The notes: generated from the sequence alone by a model not told the origin. Shown: positions 7,813-16,372, numbered from the stretch's first letter. The stretch: DNA of 64,000 nt from JAGNHS01 sp964609695 (GCA_964609695.1 CAZSSP010000006.1:36603-100602), one strand, 5' to 3'. Numbers and translations are program-made.

Positions 7813-9321
7813 ATGGGATTTGAGCCAATAGAAGAAGAAAACATCATAGTAGAAAACATTGAAAAAAAAGAGGAAGCACCTGAAGAAATTAGCGTCGCTA
7901 GTTTTGAAGATGTCCTCGGAGCCAAAATTAAAGTTTTTGGAATCGGTGGCGGTGGTTGTAATGCTATCAACGCCATGGTGAGAGGCGGATTGAAGGGGGT
8001 CGAGTTTTGTACGGCCAATACAGATCGTCAAGCCTTGGCTTCATCGCTCGCACAAAGAAAAATTCAATTAGGTACTAAGTTGACTAAAGGATTAGGCGCA
8101 GGAGCCAATCCTGATGTGGGTCGAAGTGCTGCAATGGAAAGTCGCGATGATTTAGTGGCTGCTATTGATGGTGCCGACATGGTCTTTATTACGGCTGGAA
8201 TGGGCGGTGGTACTGGAACTGGTGCGGCTCCTGTGATTGCACAAATTGCAAGAGAAATGGGAGCGCTTACGGTAGCGGTAGTTACTAAACCGTTTTTATT
8301 TGAAGCTCCTAAAAGAATGAGAGTTGCTGAAGGCGGATTGAATCTCTTAAAAGAAAATGTTGATACTCTTATTCAGATTCCAAATCAGAGATTGCTTTCA
8401 ATCGTTGATAAAAACACCACTGTATTACAAGCGTTTTCGAGAGCCGATGAAGTTTTGTTAAATGCTGTTCAAGGTTTGAGTGATTTGATTAATATTTCGG
8501 GTCACATAAATCTAGACTTTGCAGATGTTAGAACTGTTATGAAAGCACGCGGTCTTGCTTTAATGGGTACTGGTATAGCTCAAGGTGAAAATCGTGCATT
8601 ACAAGCTGCTCATATGGCTATCTCTAGTCCGTTATTAGAGGATGTCAGTATTAGAGGGGCTACAGGAATTATTATAAACATAACTGGTCCTGATAATTTA
8701 ACACTTCATGAAATTAATGAAGCGGTTTCATTGGTGACAGAAGAAGCGGATAAAGAAGCTGAAGTTATTTTTGGTAGCGTATTTTCGAATCAAATTGGTG
8801 ATGCTGTTAAAGTCACAGTGATTGCCACAGGATTTGAGCAAAACGTAAAAAGAAAAGAAGAAGAAAAATCTTATCAAGTATCAGCTCCAAGAGCTCATTT
8901 TGTTGAGGAAGTGAAAAAGCCAGAGCCAGTTTATGCTGCTCCAGTGCAACAAGCGCCTCAACAGCAAGAGAGTTTTTCTATTCCTCAACCTGAAGTGCAA
9001 AGAGCTCCCGAAGTTTATGTGGCTCCTCAGGCAGTAGCGGTTTCACCTGTACCAACACCCGCACCTGTTTATAATCCCCCTGAACATCAAGCCAAGGGTG
9101 TTGAATCTCATTGGGTTAGTTCTCAAAAGGACGCTGTTTCGTTTAAAAAAGAGCCACAAATTGAAGAGCCCTTTTTGGATGTTGAAGAAAGCGATAAGGA
9201 ACGCATAGACTTTTTAATTCAAGCCAAGAAAATCGCGCAAGATTTAGGTTTTAAAAACAGCTCGGGAGAAGATTTGGAAATACCAGCTTTTCTTAGAAGG
9301 GGTTTGAATAGCGATAAATAG
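7813..9321 (+). CDS. ftsZ: Cell division protein FtsZ
   Basis: The tubulin-like GTPase that forms the Z ring. 502 residues, longer than the common 380-400. It has an acidic N-terminal extension of about 38 residues, the nucleotide loop GIGGGGCNAINAMV, the GTP signature GGGTGTGAAP (about residues 131-140) and the synergy-loop region around LDFADVRTVM. A Pro/Gln-rich linker of roughly 130-150 residues follows, then a conserved C-terminal peptide EIPAFLRRGL that would bind FtsA. The ATG at 7813 follows a strong GGGAGGGG site. The gene is closed by a hairpin terminator just downstream. Confidence 0.98.
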   Translation: MGFEPIEEENIIVENIEKKEEAPEEISVASFEDVLGAKIKVFGIGGGGCNAINAMVRGGLKGVEFCTANTDRQALASSLAQRKIQLGTKLTKGLGAGANPDVGRSAAMESRDDLVAAIDGADMVFITAGMGGGTGTGAAPVIAQIAREMGALTVAVVTKPFLFEAPKRMRVAEGGLNLLKENVDTLIQIPNQRLLSIVDKNTTVLQAFSRADEVLLNAVQGLSDLINISGHINLDFADVRTVMKARGLALMGTGIAQGENRALQAAHMAISSPLLEDVSIRGATGIIINITGPDNLTLHEINEAVSLVTEEADKEAEVIFGSVFSNQIGDAVKVTVIATGFEQNVKRKEEEKSYQVSAPRAHFVEEVKKPEPVYAAPVQQAPQQQESFSIPQPEVQRAPEVYVAPQAVAVSPVPTPAPVYNPPEHQAKGVESHWVSSQKDAVSFKKEPQIEEPFLDVEESDKERIDFLIQAKKIAQDLGFKNSSGEDLEIPAFLRRGLNSDK

Positions 9322-9345
9322 TTTTAAATCGCAACAAAGCTTTGG

Positions 9346-9378
9346 AACCCAAACTATCCTACAGATAGTTTGGGTTTT
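9346..9378 (+). terminator. Rho-independent terminator after ftsZ
   Basis: A 13-base perfect stem (AACCCAAACTATC with GATAGTTTGGGTT) around a five-base CTACA loop, followed on the plus strand by a run of T. It ends the ddl-ftsZ transcript. The stop codon of the opposing minus-strand gene (9354-9356) lies inside the left arm. On that strand the hairpin lacks a good T-run, so it may only slow transcription there. Confidence 0.88.
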
Positions 9379-9857
9379 TCGTTTCTTCTCTCAAAAATAG
9401 GGTGTTGATTGGCTAAAGAAGTTTGAATTTGGTTTACAAATAATAGAATTTTTTCGGCATGAATTGAGTTGAATTCTTGAGGGCAAAGCCAGCATTTTCT
9501 AGAAAGTTCATCTAAGGCTACAAGTTTTTTACCCATAAACTCAGCCTTTTTAGAGTCTGCTAAATAAAAGTATAAAAGGATTCCAAAATCTCTCCACTGG
9601 AGTAGGTGTAAGCTTTTATTGTCAATTTCAGTTAAAAAACTAAGTGTGGCTTGAAGTTGCTGAGGGCTCCATTTAAGTCCGATATTTTTTAGTTGTTCAG
9701 AAAAGTCCTGAGAATGAGAAGATAAAGTTAGGAGCCATGTTTTGGTTTCTGCTTTATCTACCCAAAACAGATCTTTTATTAGTATGTTCATACTCTCTCT
9801 TAATGAGACTAAAGACATTAGTGATTCTCTAAGTGCGGCTTGCTTTAGTTGGCTCAT
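9354..9857 (-). CDS. Hypothetical protein, third gene of a minus-strand operon
   Basis: 167 residues, predicted largely helical, without signal peptide or membrane segment. No family is recognised. It contains a C-x-x-C pair (WLCPQE and the preceding KCW: Cys-Trp-Leu-Cys) that might be structural. The ATG at 9857 overlaps the stop of the small upstream gene by four bases and has an AAGGAAAAG ribosome site, so it is translated with it. Its stop lies inside the ftsZ terminator hairpin. It probably belongs functionally with the two upstream genes, including the sigma-region-4-like regulator. Confidence 0.7.
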   Translation of the reverse strand: MSQLKQAALRESLMSLVSLRESMNILIKDLFWVDKAETKTWLLTLSSHSQDFSEQLKNIGLKWSPQQLQATLSFLTEIDNKSLHLLQWRDFGILLYFYLADSKKAEFMGKKLVALDELSRKCWLCPQEFNSIHAEKILLFVNQIQTSLANQHPIFERRNEKPKLSVG

Positions 9858-10057
9858 ACTCTTTTCCTTTTCTTTCGAGGGTTTTTTTCTTCACGAAGGG
9901 CCTGATACATGGTTGAAACAAGTGTGATTAACTTTTTTGTTTTTAGGGTTTCTGACAAAAGTTGATTGCGAAAATTTTCGCTAAGCTCATTAAATAAAAA
10001 TTCCTCAAAAAGGAGGTCGAAGTCTCTTGAGAGAAAATTTTTATCACTAGGAGACAT
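9854..10057 (-). CDS. Small hypothetical protein, second gene of the operon
   Basis: 67 residues, helical with alternating acidic and hydrophobic residues (FDLLFEEFLFNEL near residue 13) and a very basic C-terminus (KNPRKKRKRV). The ATG at 10057 lies inside the end of the upstream gene (11-base overlap) and is preceded by AAAGGAT at good spacing. The stop overlaps the next gene by four bases. Such a charged small helical protein could be a partner or inhibitor of the upstream regulator, but nothing in the sequence proves that. Confidence 0.65.
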   Translation of the reverse strand: MSPSDKNFLSRDFDLLFEEFLFNELSENFRNQLLSETLKTKKLITLVSTMYQALREEKNPRKKRKRV

Positions 10058-10667
10058 TTTTCTTCATCCTTTCTCCGAGATTATTTTTAAGGCTATCTTT
10101 GCTTTCAAAAATAATATTTTGAATTTCGGAAAGGGAAACACCAGTCAGCAAAGACACTTCGTTAGGTGTGAGTCCTTCAAAGTAAAGATTCATAATCTTA
10201 CTGGAAGATTCATCTAGGATTTCACTGAGATTATTTTCGAATTTAATTAAAATTTGATTCACTAAAGCTTCTTCGTTCGTATTGCTATTGATCTTGCTTT
10301 TGTTGGAGAGTGAGTTGTTTTCAATAAATCTAAGCAATGATCTAAGAAGATAGTATTCAAGTCGAAAGGGACTTTTGGCCTTTTGGAGTCGAATACGATT
10401 GATGTGTTGCCATTCTTTTGACGTATTCATCCAATCAAAAAATTTTGAAGGAACGAGAGCATTTCCTGAAAGGTAGCCCACCTTTTCAAGTGATGTTACG
10501 ATAGATTCAAGGTATGGGAGAACTAATTTTAAAGAAGTTTTTGTTGAAAAATTATCCTTTAAAAGGGCCTCAAAAAGTAGCGCGTTTGAATCAAAGGCGC
10601 TCTGCTTTAAGCGACTCTTATTTAAGGTTTTTTGTCTCACATATAGCGTATCGGCACATCGCGTCAA
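10047..10667 (-). CDS. Hypothetical regulator with sigma-region-4-like helix-turn-helix
   Basis: Up to 206 residues. The C-terminal 50 residues read like a sigma-70 region 4 or LuxR-type helix-turn-helix: ILDESSSKIMNLYFEG, then LTPNEVSLLTGVSLSEIQ, then a recognition-type helix ending in KDSLKNNL. The rest is helical and lacks clear sigma region 2 motifs, so it may be a diverged sigma factor or a transcription regulator. The start is uncertain: a TTG at 10667 gives 206 residues, a GTG at 10640 nine fewer; neither has a good ribosome site. It is the first gene of a three-gene overlapping operon and is divergent from the TPR gene that heads the flagellar cluster. Confidence 0.65.
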   Translation of the reverse strand: MTRCADTLYVRQKTLNKSRLKQSAFDSNALLFEALLKDNFSTKTSLKLVLPYLESIVTSLEKVGYLSGNALVPSKFFDWMNTSKEWQHINRIRLQKAKSPFRLEYYLLRSLLRFIENNSLSNKSKINSNTNEEALVNQILIKFENNLSEILDESSSKIMNLYFEGLTPNEVSLLTGVSLSEIQNIIFESKDSLKNNLGERMKKNVS

Positions 10668-10684
10668 TAATTAAGTCCCCGACC

Positions 10685-13411
10685 TTGATTTTTATGCTTT
10701 GCGCTTTGTTTTCAAATACTTATGCAGATTTTACTTTGCAAAAAACAGGGGGTCTTTTTCGACTTAAGGGAAAGATTGAAGAAAGTCCTGAAATTTCTGT
10801 AGAAAAGGATCAACTGCATGGATCTATGTGTGGTGAGCGCAAAACTCAAGATTTAGTAATTAAATTCAAAAAAATTCCGTCGGATTGGTCTAAGGATAAT
10901 GATGTTTTGGAGTCATTAAAAGGCATTAATGGTGCTCCATGTTCAATTGTTGGAAACCTAGGGGCTAATAATAGTTTTGAGTTGAGAGTTTCTTATTTGC
11001 AAGAAAAGCCTATGCAATTTTTGCCAATTGAATTTGGCGGATTAATAATTGTTGATCATTGGTTTTCATTGCCCAAAGTTAAAAAAGAGAAAGCTTTAAA
11101 TTCAAACATTAAAATTGTAGCTAAAGAAATCTTAGAAAAGGATGATTTTAAAGATGAGATGAGTTGGAAGCAAATTCTTGGTGCTTCTGGATCATCTATA
11201 GACATTAATAGTCCAGAGCTAAATAAATATAGAGCTAAAGATAAAGAAAAAGATTTTGGACTTAGTGATGAATTGATTGAAAGAAAATCGCTTGAGATTC
11301 CCGTAATGGATTATCCGGTTTTTGTATTTCCAATAAAATTATACCAAAAAGAGTTTAAGCCAAAATTATATACAAAAACGGGTGGCCGAGAAAATAAAAT
11401 ACTTGCCGAGGCCATGAACTATTTAAAAATACTTATTGAAAGAAAAGATTGGCTGAGAGCTCAGCAAGCTTTTATTATTACCAAGAAAAGTAAAGTCGGA
11501 CATCTTTTAAGAGATGATGATCCTTATCTTGTTGCTCTCGAGGGGTTCCTAGCTATCAAAGTAGGAGAAGAACTTAAGAATGAAGAGCAAATAAATTATG
11601 GTTTAAATACTTGGTCTAAGGGGCTGAGGAAGGTTATGCGAAAGGGTGTAGAAGATGAAGATTATCTTCTATACAGTTTTGAAGAATACATTCGTAAAAG
11701 TAGTGAAAGAGGTTCGTTTGTTCAGCTTGCTGAATTTCTTGTATGGGCAGAGAAGTTTAGCTGGGCTCCTGAAATTTCTGAACGATTAGATTATCTAAAG
11801 GGCGAAGTTTACTTTTCTATGAAAGTATTTAATGAAGCTAATGAGATTTTTCAAAATTTTATTAGTTCTAGAGAAGGAAGCTCAGGAAAAAAGATTTACG
11901 ATAAAGAATACATTTCTGCAAGTTTGTTTCGGCAAGGCGATATTTATTCCAGTCAGAGAAAATGGAAAGAAGCTGTTGTAAGTTATTCTGATGCTCTTCA
12001 AAAGTTACCTGGTACGGGTAAGTTTTTATTTGAGGGTTCTTGGTATCCAAAGGAAATTACAAAATATCCAGAAGTTTTGCTCAATAGAGCTCAGGCTTAC
12101 TATTTTATGGGTATGGAATCTTCAGCGCTAAGAGATTACAGAGCTTTTGTTTTTACAAACGGAAATCATAAATATGTGTCCTTGGCCCTGTTTAAGATTG
12201 CAGAATTGCTCGAAAGAGTTGGTGCTGAAAAATCAAAAATTATAGGAACACTTTCTGAATGCTCTTTTAAACGAGAAAACACAATTGGGGCACGCTTGTG
12301 TGAGGCAAAAAAAGCGGCCATAGAATTATCGGAAACTCCCGAGAAAAGAATACCTAAAAAGATAAATGCAGTAGAAAGAATCTTTTCATCTAGTTCGAAA
12401 TTAGAGGGGTCTGAATTTTTTTCAAAAGAAAATCTCACGGTTTATGGAAAATTGCTTTGGGCAAAACCATTAATGGAAAAAGGAATTTCATTACAGGTTA
12501 TGGAAGCTCTTGAAGCTTCAAACAAAGTGGAGAGTAGTGATTATTTGTCTGCGTGGAATTTTGAATACTATGTGACCGCTCTTCATGGTTATTTAAAGTC
12601 GTTAAATGAAAATTCAAAATATAAGGAAGTTGTTGAGACTTATGAAAGAAAACAAAGAAATTCCTTATGGAAAAGCACTCGTCCTGAGTTATTGTGGCAG
12701 CTATCCAAAGCCTTTGCGGATCAAGGTCTTTGGGGTGAGGCCATGTCTTCTTGGAAGCAGTCTGAAAAATTACGAGAGAGAATTAATAGAAAAGCTCAGC
12801 GCCCGTTTGATGTTGATAATGATTCTTGGTTTGAATTAGGCGTCAGGATAGGCTCACGTTTGTATGCTGAAAAGAAGTTGTCTATTAATGAAGTTCAAAA
12901 AAACCTATCTCAGTTAAACAATGAAAGTGAGAAGTTTCTAAGGTTGAGTATTCCTTTATATATGTCTCAAGAAAACTACAATAAGGCCAATGAAGCTTGG
13001 AAAAAAATTCATGAGAAATATTCACTGAGTTGGGATGATTTACTTTCATGGGAAAAGATTTTGGAAAAGTTAAAAAAGACCAATGAAAGATCAAATATTT
13101 TAGAATCTACGGCTGGTGTGTGGATCGCTGGCGACAAAATGAGTGACAAACCCCCCGCGGATGTTTTATTGGCCCTAGCTAATTCTCGAGAGAGAAACTC
13201 TCAAAATGATAAAGCACTTTTAGTTTATGATTATTTGCTTAGTCTCAACGGTAAACAAAGTTTCAGCAGAGCTATGATTTCTTATCAAAAAGCTAAACTA
13301 TTGAGAAAGATGGGCAATAACGATTTGGCTATTAAGAGCTTTAAAGAGGCTATAGAAAGTGAACCTGAAAGTCTTTGGGCTAAGCTTTCTAAATCAGAGA
13401 ATAATTTTTGA
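10685..13411 (+). CDS. Secreted TPR-repeat protein at the head of the flagellar cluster
   Basis: About 908 residues from a TTG at 10685 (an ATG at 10694 is the alternative). The first residues LIFMLCALFSNTYA look like a signal peptide with Ala cleavage, so a periplasmic location is likely. TPR-like helical repeats are visible in the middle (RQGDIYSSQRKWKEAVVSY; LNRAQAYYFMGMESSALRDY) and at the C-terminus (YQKAKLLRKMGNNDLAIKSF). The N-terminal 200 residues are not recognised. The open frame continues upstream to 10514, but that part overlaps the opposing gene and would put the signal peptide internally. It ends 96 bases before flgB; a periplasmic scaffold for basal-body assembly is a guess from position only. 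Confidence 0.75.
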   Translation: MIFMLCALFSNTYADFTLQKTGGLFRLKGKIEESPEISVEKDQLHGSMCGERKTQDLVIKFKKIPSDWSKDNDVLESLKGINGAPCSIVGNLGANNSFELRVSYLQEKPMQFLPIEFGGLIIVDHWFSLPKVKKEKALNSNIKIVAKEILEKDDFKDEMSWKQILGASGSSIDINSPELNKYRAKDKEKDFGLSDELIERKSLEIPVMDYPVFVFPIKLYQKEFKPKLYTKTGGRENKILAEAMNYLKILIERKDWLRAQQAFIITKKSKVGHLLRDDDPYLVALEGFLAIKVGEELKNEEQINYGLNTWSKGLRKVMRKGVEDEDYLLYSFEEYIRKSSERGSFVQLAEFLVWAEKFSWAPEISERLDYLKGEVYFSMKVFNEANEIFQNFISSREGSSGKKIYDKEYISASLFRQGDIYSSQRKWKEAVVSYSDALQKLPGTGKFLFEGSWYPKEITKYPEVLLNRAQAYYFMGMESSALRDYRAFVFTNGNHKYVSLALFKIAELLERVGAEKSKIIGTLSECSFKRENTIGARLCEAKKAAIELSETPEKRIPKKINAVERIFSSSSKLEGSEFFSKENLTVYGKLLWAKPLMEKGISLQVMEALEASNKVESSDYLSAWNFEYYVTALHGYLKSLNENSKYKEVVETYERKQRNSLWKSTRPELLWQLSKAFADQGLWGEAMSSWKQSEKLRERINRKAQRPFDVDNDSWFELGVRIGSRLYAEKKLSINEVQKNLSQLNNESEKFLRLSIPLYMSQENYNKANEAWKKIHEKYSLSWDDLLSWEKILEKLKKTNERSNILESTAGVWIAGDKMSDKPPADVLLALANSRERNSQNDKALLVYDYLLSLNGKQSFSRAMISYQKAKLLRKMGNNDLAIKSFKEAIESEPESLWAKLSKSENNF

Positions 13412-13429
13412 ACAATTTATTGAATTAGT

Positions 13430-13458
13430 GTCAAAGTTTTATAGGCAAATGCTTTGAC
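13430..13458. repeat. Inverted repeat upstream of the flgB promoter
   Basis: GTCAAAG and CTTTGAC form a perfect 7-base inverted repeat with a 15-base spacer. There is no following T-run, so it is not an obvious terminator. It ends 8 bases before the sigma-54-type element and could be a regulator-binding site for the flgB promoter. Confidence 0.45.
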
Positions 13459-13465
13459 GATTATC

Positions 13466-13482
13466 CTGGCACAATTCCTGCT
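13466..13482 (+). promoter_or_regulatory. Sigma-54-type promoter for flgB operon
   Basis: CTGGCAC, five bases, then CTGCT: the -24 GG (13468-13469) and -12 GC (13480-13481) are at the exact sigma-54 spacing. The only departure from TGGCAC-N5-TTGC is C for the first T of the -12 box. The predicted start of transcription is near 13493, leaving a short leader with the ribosome site GGGGAGAAG before flgB. Sigma-54 control of rod and basal-body genes is common in polar-flagellated bacteria. Confidence 0.72.
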
Positions 13483-13507
13483 TTAATTAATAAGCGGGGA
13501 GAAGATC

Positions 13508-13912
13508 ATGACTTTTGATGCCACTATCTTGGCTCTACAGCGTAATCTTGACATGCGTTCATTGTCACATTCTATCCACGCATCCAATATTTCAAATGCC
13601 AATGTGCCTGGATATCATTCAAGAAAAATTGATTTTGAAGAAAGTCTTCGTGAAGCTTTGTCTGACTATGATCACGCTGATGAACCTTTAGTGCGTCGTC
13701 AAGATTTAGTTCGAGAGGCTGTAGAAAAGGTGACAGGTCAAATTTATGAAGATCCATTAGCCAAAGCTAACGGAGATGGAAATACAGTAAACGTTGACAA
13801 AGAAATGTCGGAAATTGCTAAAAACACAATTGGCTATCAAACAGCTATTCAATTGATCAATAAGAAAATTGCTTTGCAAAAATATGTTCTTAGTGAAGGA
13901 GGCGCTCGATAA
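13508..13912 (+). CDS. flgB: Flagellar basal-body rod protein FlgB
   Basis: 134-residue proximal rod subunit, exported by the flagellar type III apparatus and polymerised in the periplasm. The N-terminal rod/hook family motif is clear (ASNISNANVPGY, about residues 26-37), as is the amphipathic C-terminal helix (YQTAIQLINKKIALQKYVL). The ATG at 13508 has a GGGGAGAAG ribosome site. The stop overlaps the flgC start by one base. It is the first gene after the sigma-54-type promoter. Confidence 0.96.
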   Translation: MTFDATILALQRNLDMRSLSHSIHASNISNANVPGYHSRKIDFEESLREALSDYDHADEPLVRRQDLVREAVEKVTGQIYEDPLAKANGDGNTVNVDKEMSEIAKNTIGYQTAIQLINKKIALQKYVLSEGGAR

Positions 13913-14349
13913 TGGATGTTTTTAGAACCATGGATGTTATCGGATCAGCGTTGACCGCTGAGAGAACACGGTTGAATGCAATTGCAAGCAATTTGGCTAA
14001 TGCTAATTCGGCAAAACGGGCTGATGGCGAAGGCCCTTACAGACGCCAAGACGTTATTTTAGAAAGCGTTCCTATGGAAGCTGAATTCACTGAAGTTTTG
14101 GATCGAGTGCAACATCCTCATACTGAAGTTCGAGTTGCAGATATTAAGGAAGATGATAGCGAGCCGCTTTTAGTTTACAAACCCGAGCATCCTATGGCGA
14201 ATAAGGACGGGTATGTCGCTATGCCTAACGTGAATCCAGTTACAGAATCAGCCAATATGATTTCTGCAGAGCGAGCTTATCAAAATGATGTCAATGTTTT
14301 TCAAACAACAAAACAAATGGCTTTAAAAGCCTTAGAGATTGGTAAATAA
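13912..14349 (+). CDS. flgC: Flagellar basal-body rod protein FlgC
   Basis: 145-residue proximal rod protein. It has the family N-terminal segment (LNAIASNLANANS near residue 22) and the typical central VxVADIKEDDSEPLLVYKPEHP region. The conserved GYVAMPNVNPVTE block precedes the C-terminal polymerisation helix MISAERAYQNDVNVFQT. The gene sits directly against flgB and is followed by fliE after two bases. Confidence 0.97.
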   Translation: MDVFRTMDVIGSALTAERTRLNAIASNLANANSAKRADGEGPYRRQDVILESVPMEAEFTEVLDRVQHPHTEVRVADIKEDDSEPLLVYKPEHPMANKDGYVAMPNVNPVTESANMISAERAYQNDVNVFQTTKQMALKALEIGK

Positions 14350-14351
14350 TC

Positions 14352-14690
14352 ATGAGCGAATTTGGAATGATTGATCTTTATGGTCGAGATACTTGGAGCA
14401 AACTTCAAGAATCGCGACTCAATAAAATTGAGAATTCACAACTTGAAGACATTCAAAAATCAGATGCTGGTCCAAGTTTTAAAGACACATTGGAAAGCGC
14501 TATTGGTGAAACAAATGAAACTTTGATGGCTGCAGACAAAGCGGCCATGGATTTTGCTGCAGGTAAAGACGTTAATTTGCACGATGTTTTAATCAGCATG
14601 GAAAAGGCTGAGGTCTCTCTTAAAACATTAAGTGCCGTTCGAGGAAAAATCGTAGAGGCCTATCAAGAAATTATGAGGATGCAGGTTTGA
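14352..14690 (+). CDS. fliE: Flagellar hook-basal body protein FliE
   Basis: 112 residues. FliE joins the MS ring and export gate to the rod. The C-terminal two thirds carry the family pattern: FKDTLESAIGETN, then AADKAAMDFAAGK, then LHDVLISMEKAEVSL, ending in the near-universal YQEIMRMQV. Gene order flgB-flgC-fliE-fliF is the classical one. The gap to fliF is three bases. Confidence 0.96.
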   Translation: MSEFGMIDLYGRDTWSKLQESRLNKIENSQLEDIQKSDAGPSFKDTLESAIGETNETLMAADKAAMDFAAGKDVNLHDVLISMEKAEVSLKTLSAVRGKIVEAYQEIMRMQV

Positions 14691-14693
14691 TTT

Positions 14694-16364
14694 ATGTGGA
14701 ATTCAATTGTTGAAGCTATAAGAGATTTTGGTTTACAGTGGTCGAAGCTTTCCGTTTCTAAAAAATCGGGAGTTTTCGCTCTCTTGGTTGTGATTGGTGG
14801 TTGTTTACTTATGTTTGGAGCGTGGGTAGGAGAGAAATCCTACACTCCGCTTTATAATGATCTTCAACCCGAAAATTCCATAGCACTTGTGAAATTTCTT
14901 CAACAAGAGAGAATTCCATATTTGGTTTCTCAAGAAGGAAAAACAGTTTCTATTCCCCCTGAGTTTGTACAACAAACTCTTATGAAGCTCGCCATTCAAG
15001 GTATGCCGGCAGGAAACAAGCCAGGTTTAGAAATTTTTGATAAAGAAAGTTTTGGAACTTCTAGTTACGTTCAAAGAATTAATTATGTTCGTGCTCTTCA
15101 GGGTGAATTAACAAGAACTATCAGCACTCTTAGGGCTGTTAGAAAAAGTACTGTTCATATATCCATGCCTCCAAAAACTTCTTTTTTAGAAACGTCTGAA
15201 GAACCTAAGGCCAGTGTAGTTATTGAGCTTCATCCAGGTGCAGATATAAATAAGGATGAAGTTAAAGGAATACAAAATCTAGTGGCCTTTTCTGTTGAAG
15301 GATTGCGCGCCAACAGAGTGACAGTTGTTGATAGCACAGGTCGCTCTTTAAGCACTACGGGTTCAGAGATGTCAGCCTTAAGCTCCACTCTTGCTGAAAG
15401 AGAAAAGAATGTTGAAAAATCATTAGAAGAGCGAATTGAGACCATGCTTTCTAAAATGTATGGTCAGGGAAATGTAATTGCGCGTGTAAATGCAGAGTTG
15501 GATTTTGATCCACTAAAAGAACAAGAAACACTTTATGACCCTGAGCAATCAGCTTTAAAAGTTCAAAACAAACAAGATAGTAATATGGAAGCTAAGCGCC
15601 CTGAGCAAGGGCCTGCTCCTGCCGGAGTTGCGGCGGCATTACCAGGAGCCGCACCAGAGGCGCCGGCAGCGCCAAGCACTGCTCAATCTGTTGTGAAAAC
15701 TTCAGACCGTTCTGAATATGAAGTTTCGAAAAAAGTATTACAAAAAGAAAAAGCTCTCGGTGGTGTGAAGCGTCTTACTGTAGCTGTTTTATTAAAAAGT
15801 GAAATGGTTAAAGACTCTAAAGGAGTCATGACTTCTAAGCCTATTGATGAAGGAAAAAGAACTCAAATTCTCAAATTAGTTCAAGGCGCAGTTGGTTTTG
15901 TAGAGGGTAGAGATTTAGTGACTATTGAAAGTGCAGCATTTGCTACCGAAGATTTTCAAAAAGCTGATGAAATTGTAGCTCAAAGAGAGCGTCGTGAACT
16001 TATTTATACTTTAATTCGTTATGGCACTATTGCTCTGTTTATTTTCTTATTCTTTGGATTTGTAATCAGACCCTTCATTCGTTGGGTTACGGGACTCTCC
16101 AGTACTAAAGTTGAGAAAATTCTTCCTAAAACAGTTGAGGAGCTAGAGCAAATTCAAGACGTTACCACGAATGCACTTCCTGGTTTGGCAAGTTTGCCAT
16201 TGCTTGAAGAAAAAGTGGACATGGAAAAAGCGGAAAGTGAATTGCTTAAAGAGAAGCTTATATCTTTGGTGGACATCACCCCTGGAAAAGCAGCTCAAAT
16301 TATTACCGATTGGATCGTTCAAGCAGATTTAATGAGTCAAGCTAAGAAAAGTAAGAGGCGGTAG
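14694..16364 (+). CDS. fliF: Flagellar MS-ring protein FliF
   Basis: 556 residues forming the inner-membrane MS ring. The first membrane segment is at about residues 25-45 and the second at about 441-462. The periplasmic ring-building modules between them include the YVRALQGELTRTI and SVVIELHPG blocks. The cytoplasmic C-tail ends in a FliG-binding stretch (AAQIITDWI). A low-complexity Pro/Ala insertion (about residues 303-330) lies in the periplasmic part and is locally GC-rich. The ATG at 14694 is taken from the spacing after fliE. FliF and FliG are neighbours, as in most flagellar operons. Confidence 0.97.
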   Translation: MWNSIVEAIRDFGLQWSKLSVSKKSGVFALLVVIGGCLLMFGAWVGEKSYTPLYNDLQPENSIALVKFLQQERIPYLVSQEGKTVSIPPEFVQQTLMKLAIQGMPAGNKPGLEIFDKESFGTSSYVQRINYVRALQGELTRTISTLRAVRKSTVHISMPPKTSFLETSEEPKASVVIELHPGADINKDEVKGIQNLVAFSVEGLRANRVTVVDSTGRSLSTTGSEMSALSSTLAEREKNVEKSLEERIETMLSKMYGQGNVIARVNAELDFDPLKEQETLYDPEQSALKVQNKQDSNMEAKRPEQGPAPAGVAAALPGAAPEAPAAPSTAQSVVKTSDRSEYEVSKKVLQKEKALGGVKRLTVAVLLKSEMVKDSKGVMTSKPIDEGKRTQILKLVQGAVGFVEGRDLVTIESAAFATEDFQKADEIVAQRERRELIYTLIRYGTIALFIFLFFGFVIRPFIRWVTGLSSTKVEKILPKTVEELEQIQDVTTNALPGLASLPLLEEKVDMEKAESELLKEKLISLVDITPGKAAQIITDWIVQADLMSQAKKSKRR

Positions 16365-16372
16365 ATTTTTAT

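Noticed and set aside
10514..10684. Upstream extension of the TPR-protein frame to an ATG at 10514
   Set aside because: It overlaps the opposing regulator gene for about 150 bases and would place the signal peptide in the middle of the protein.
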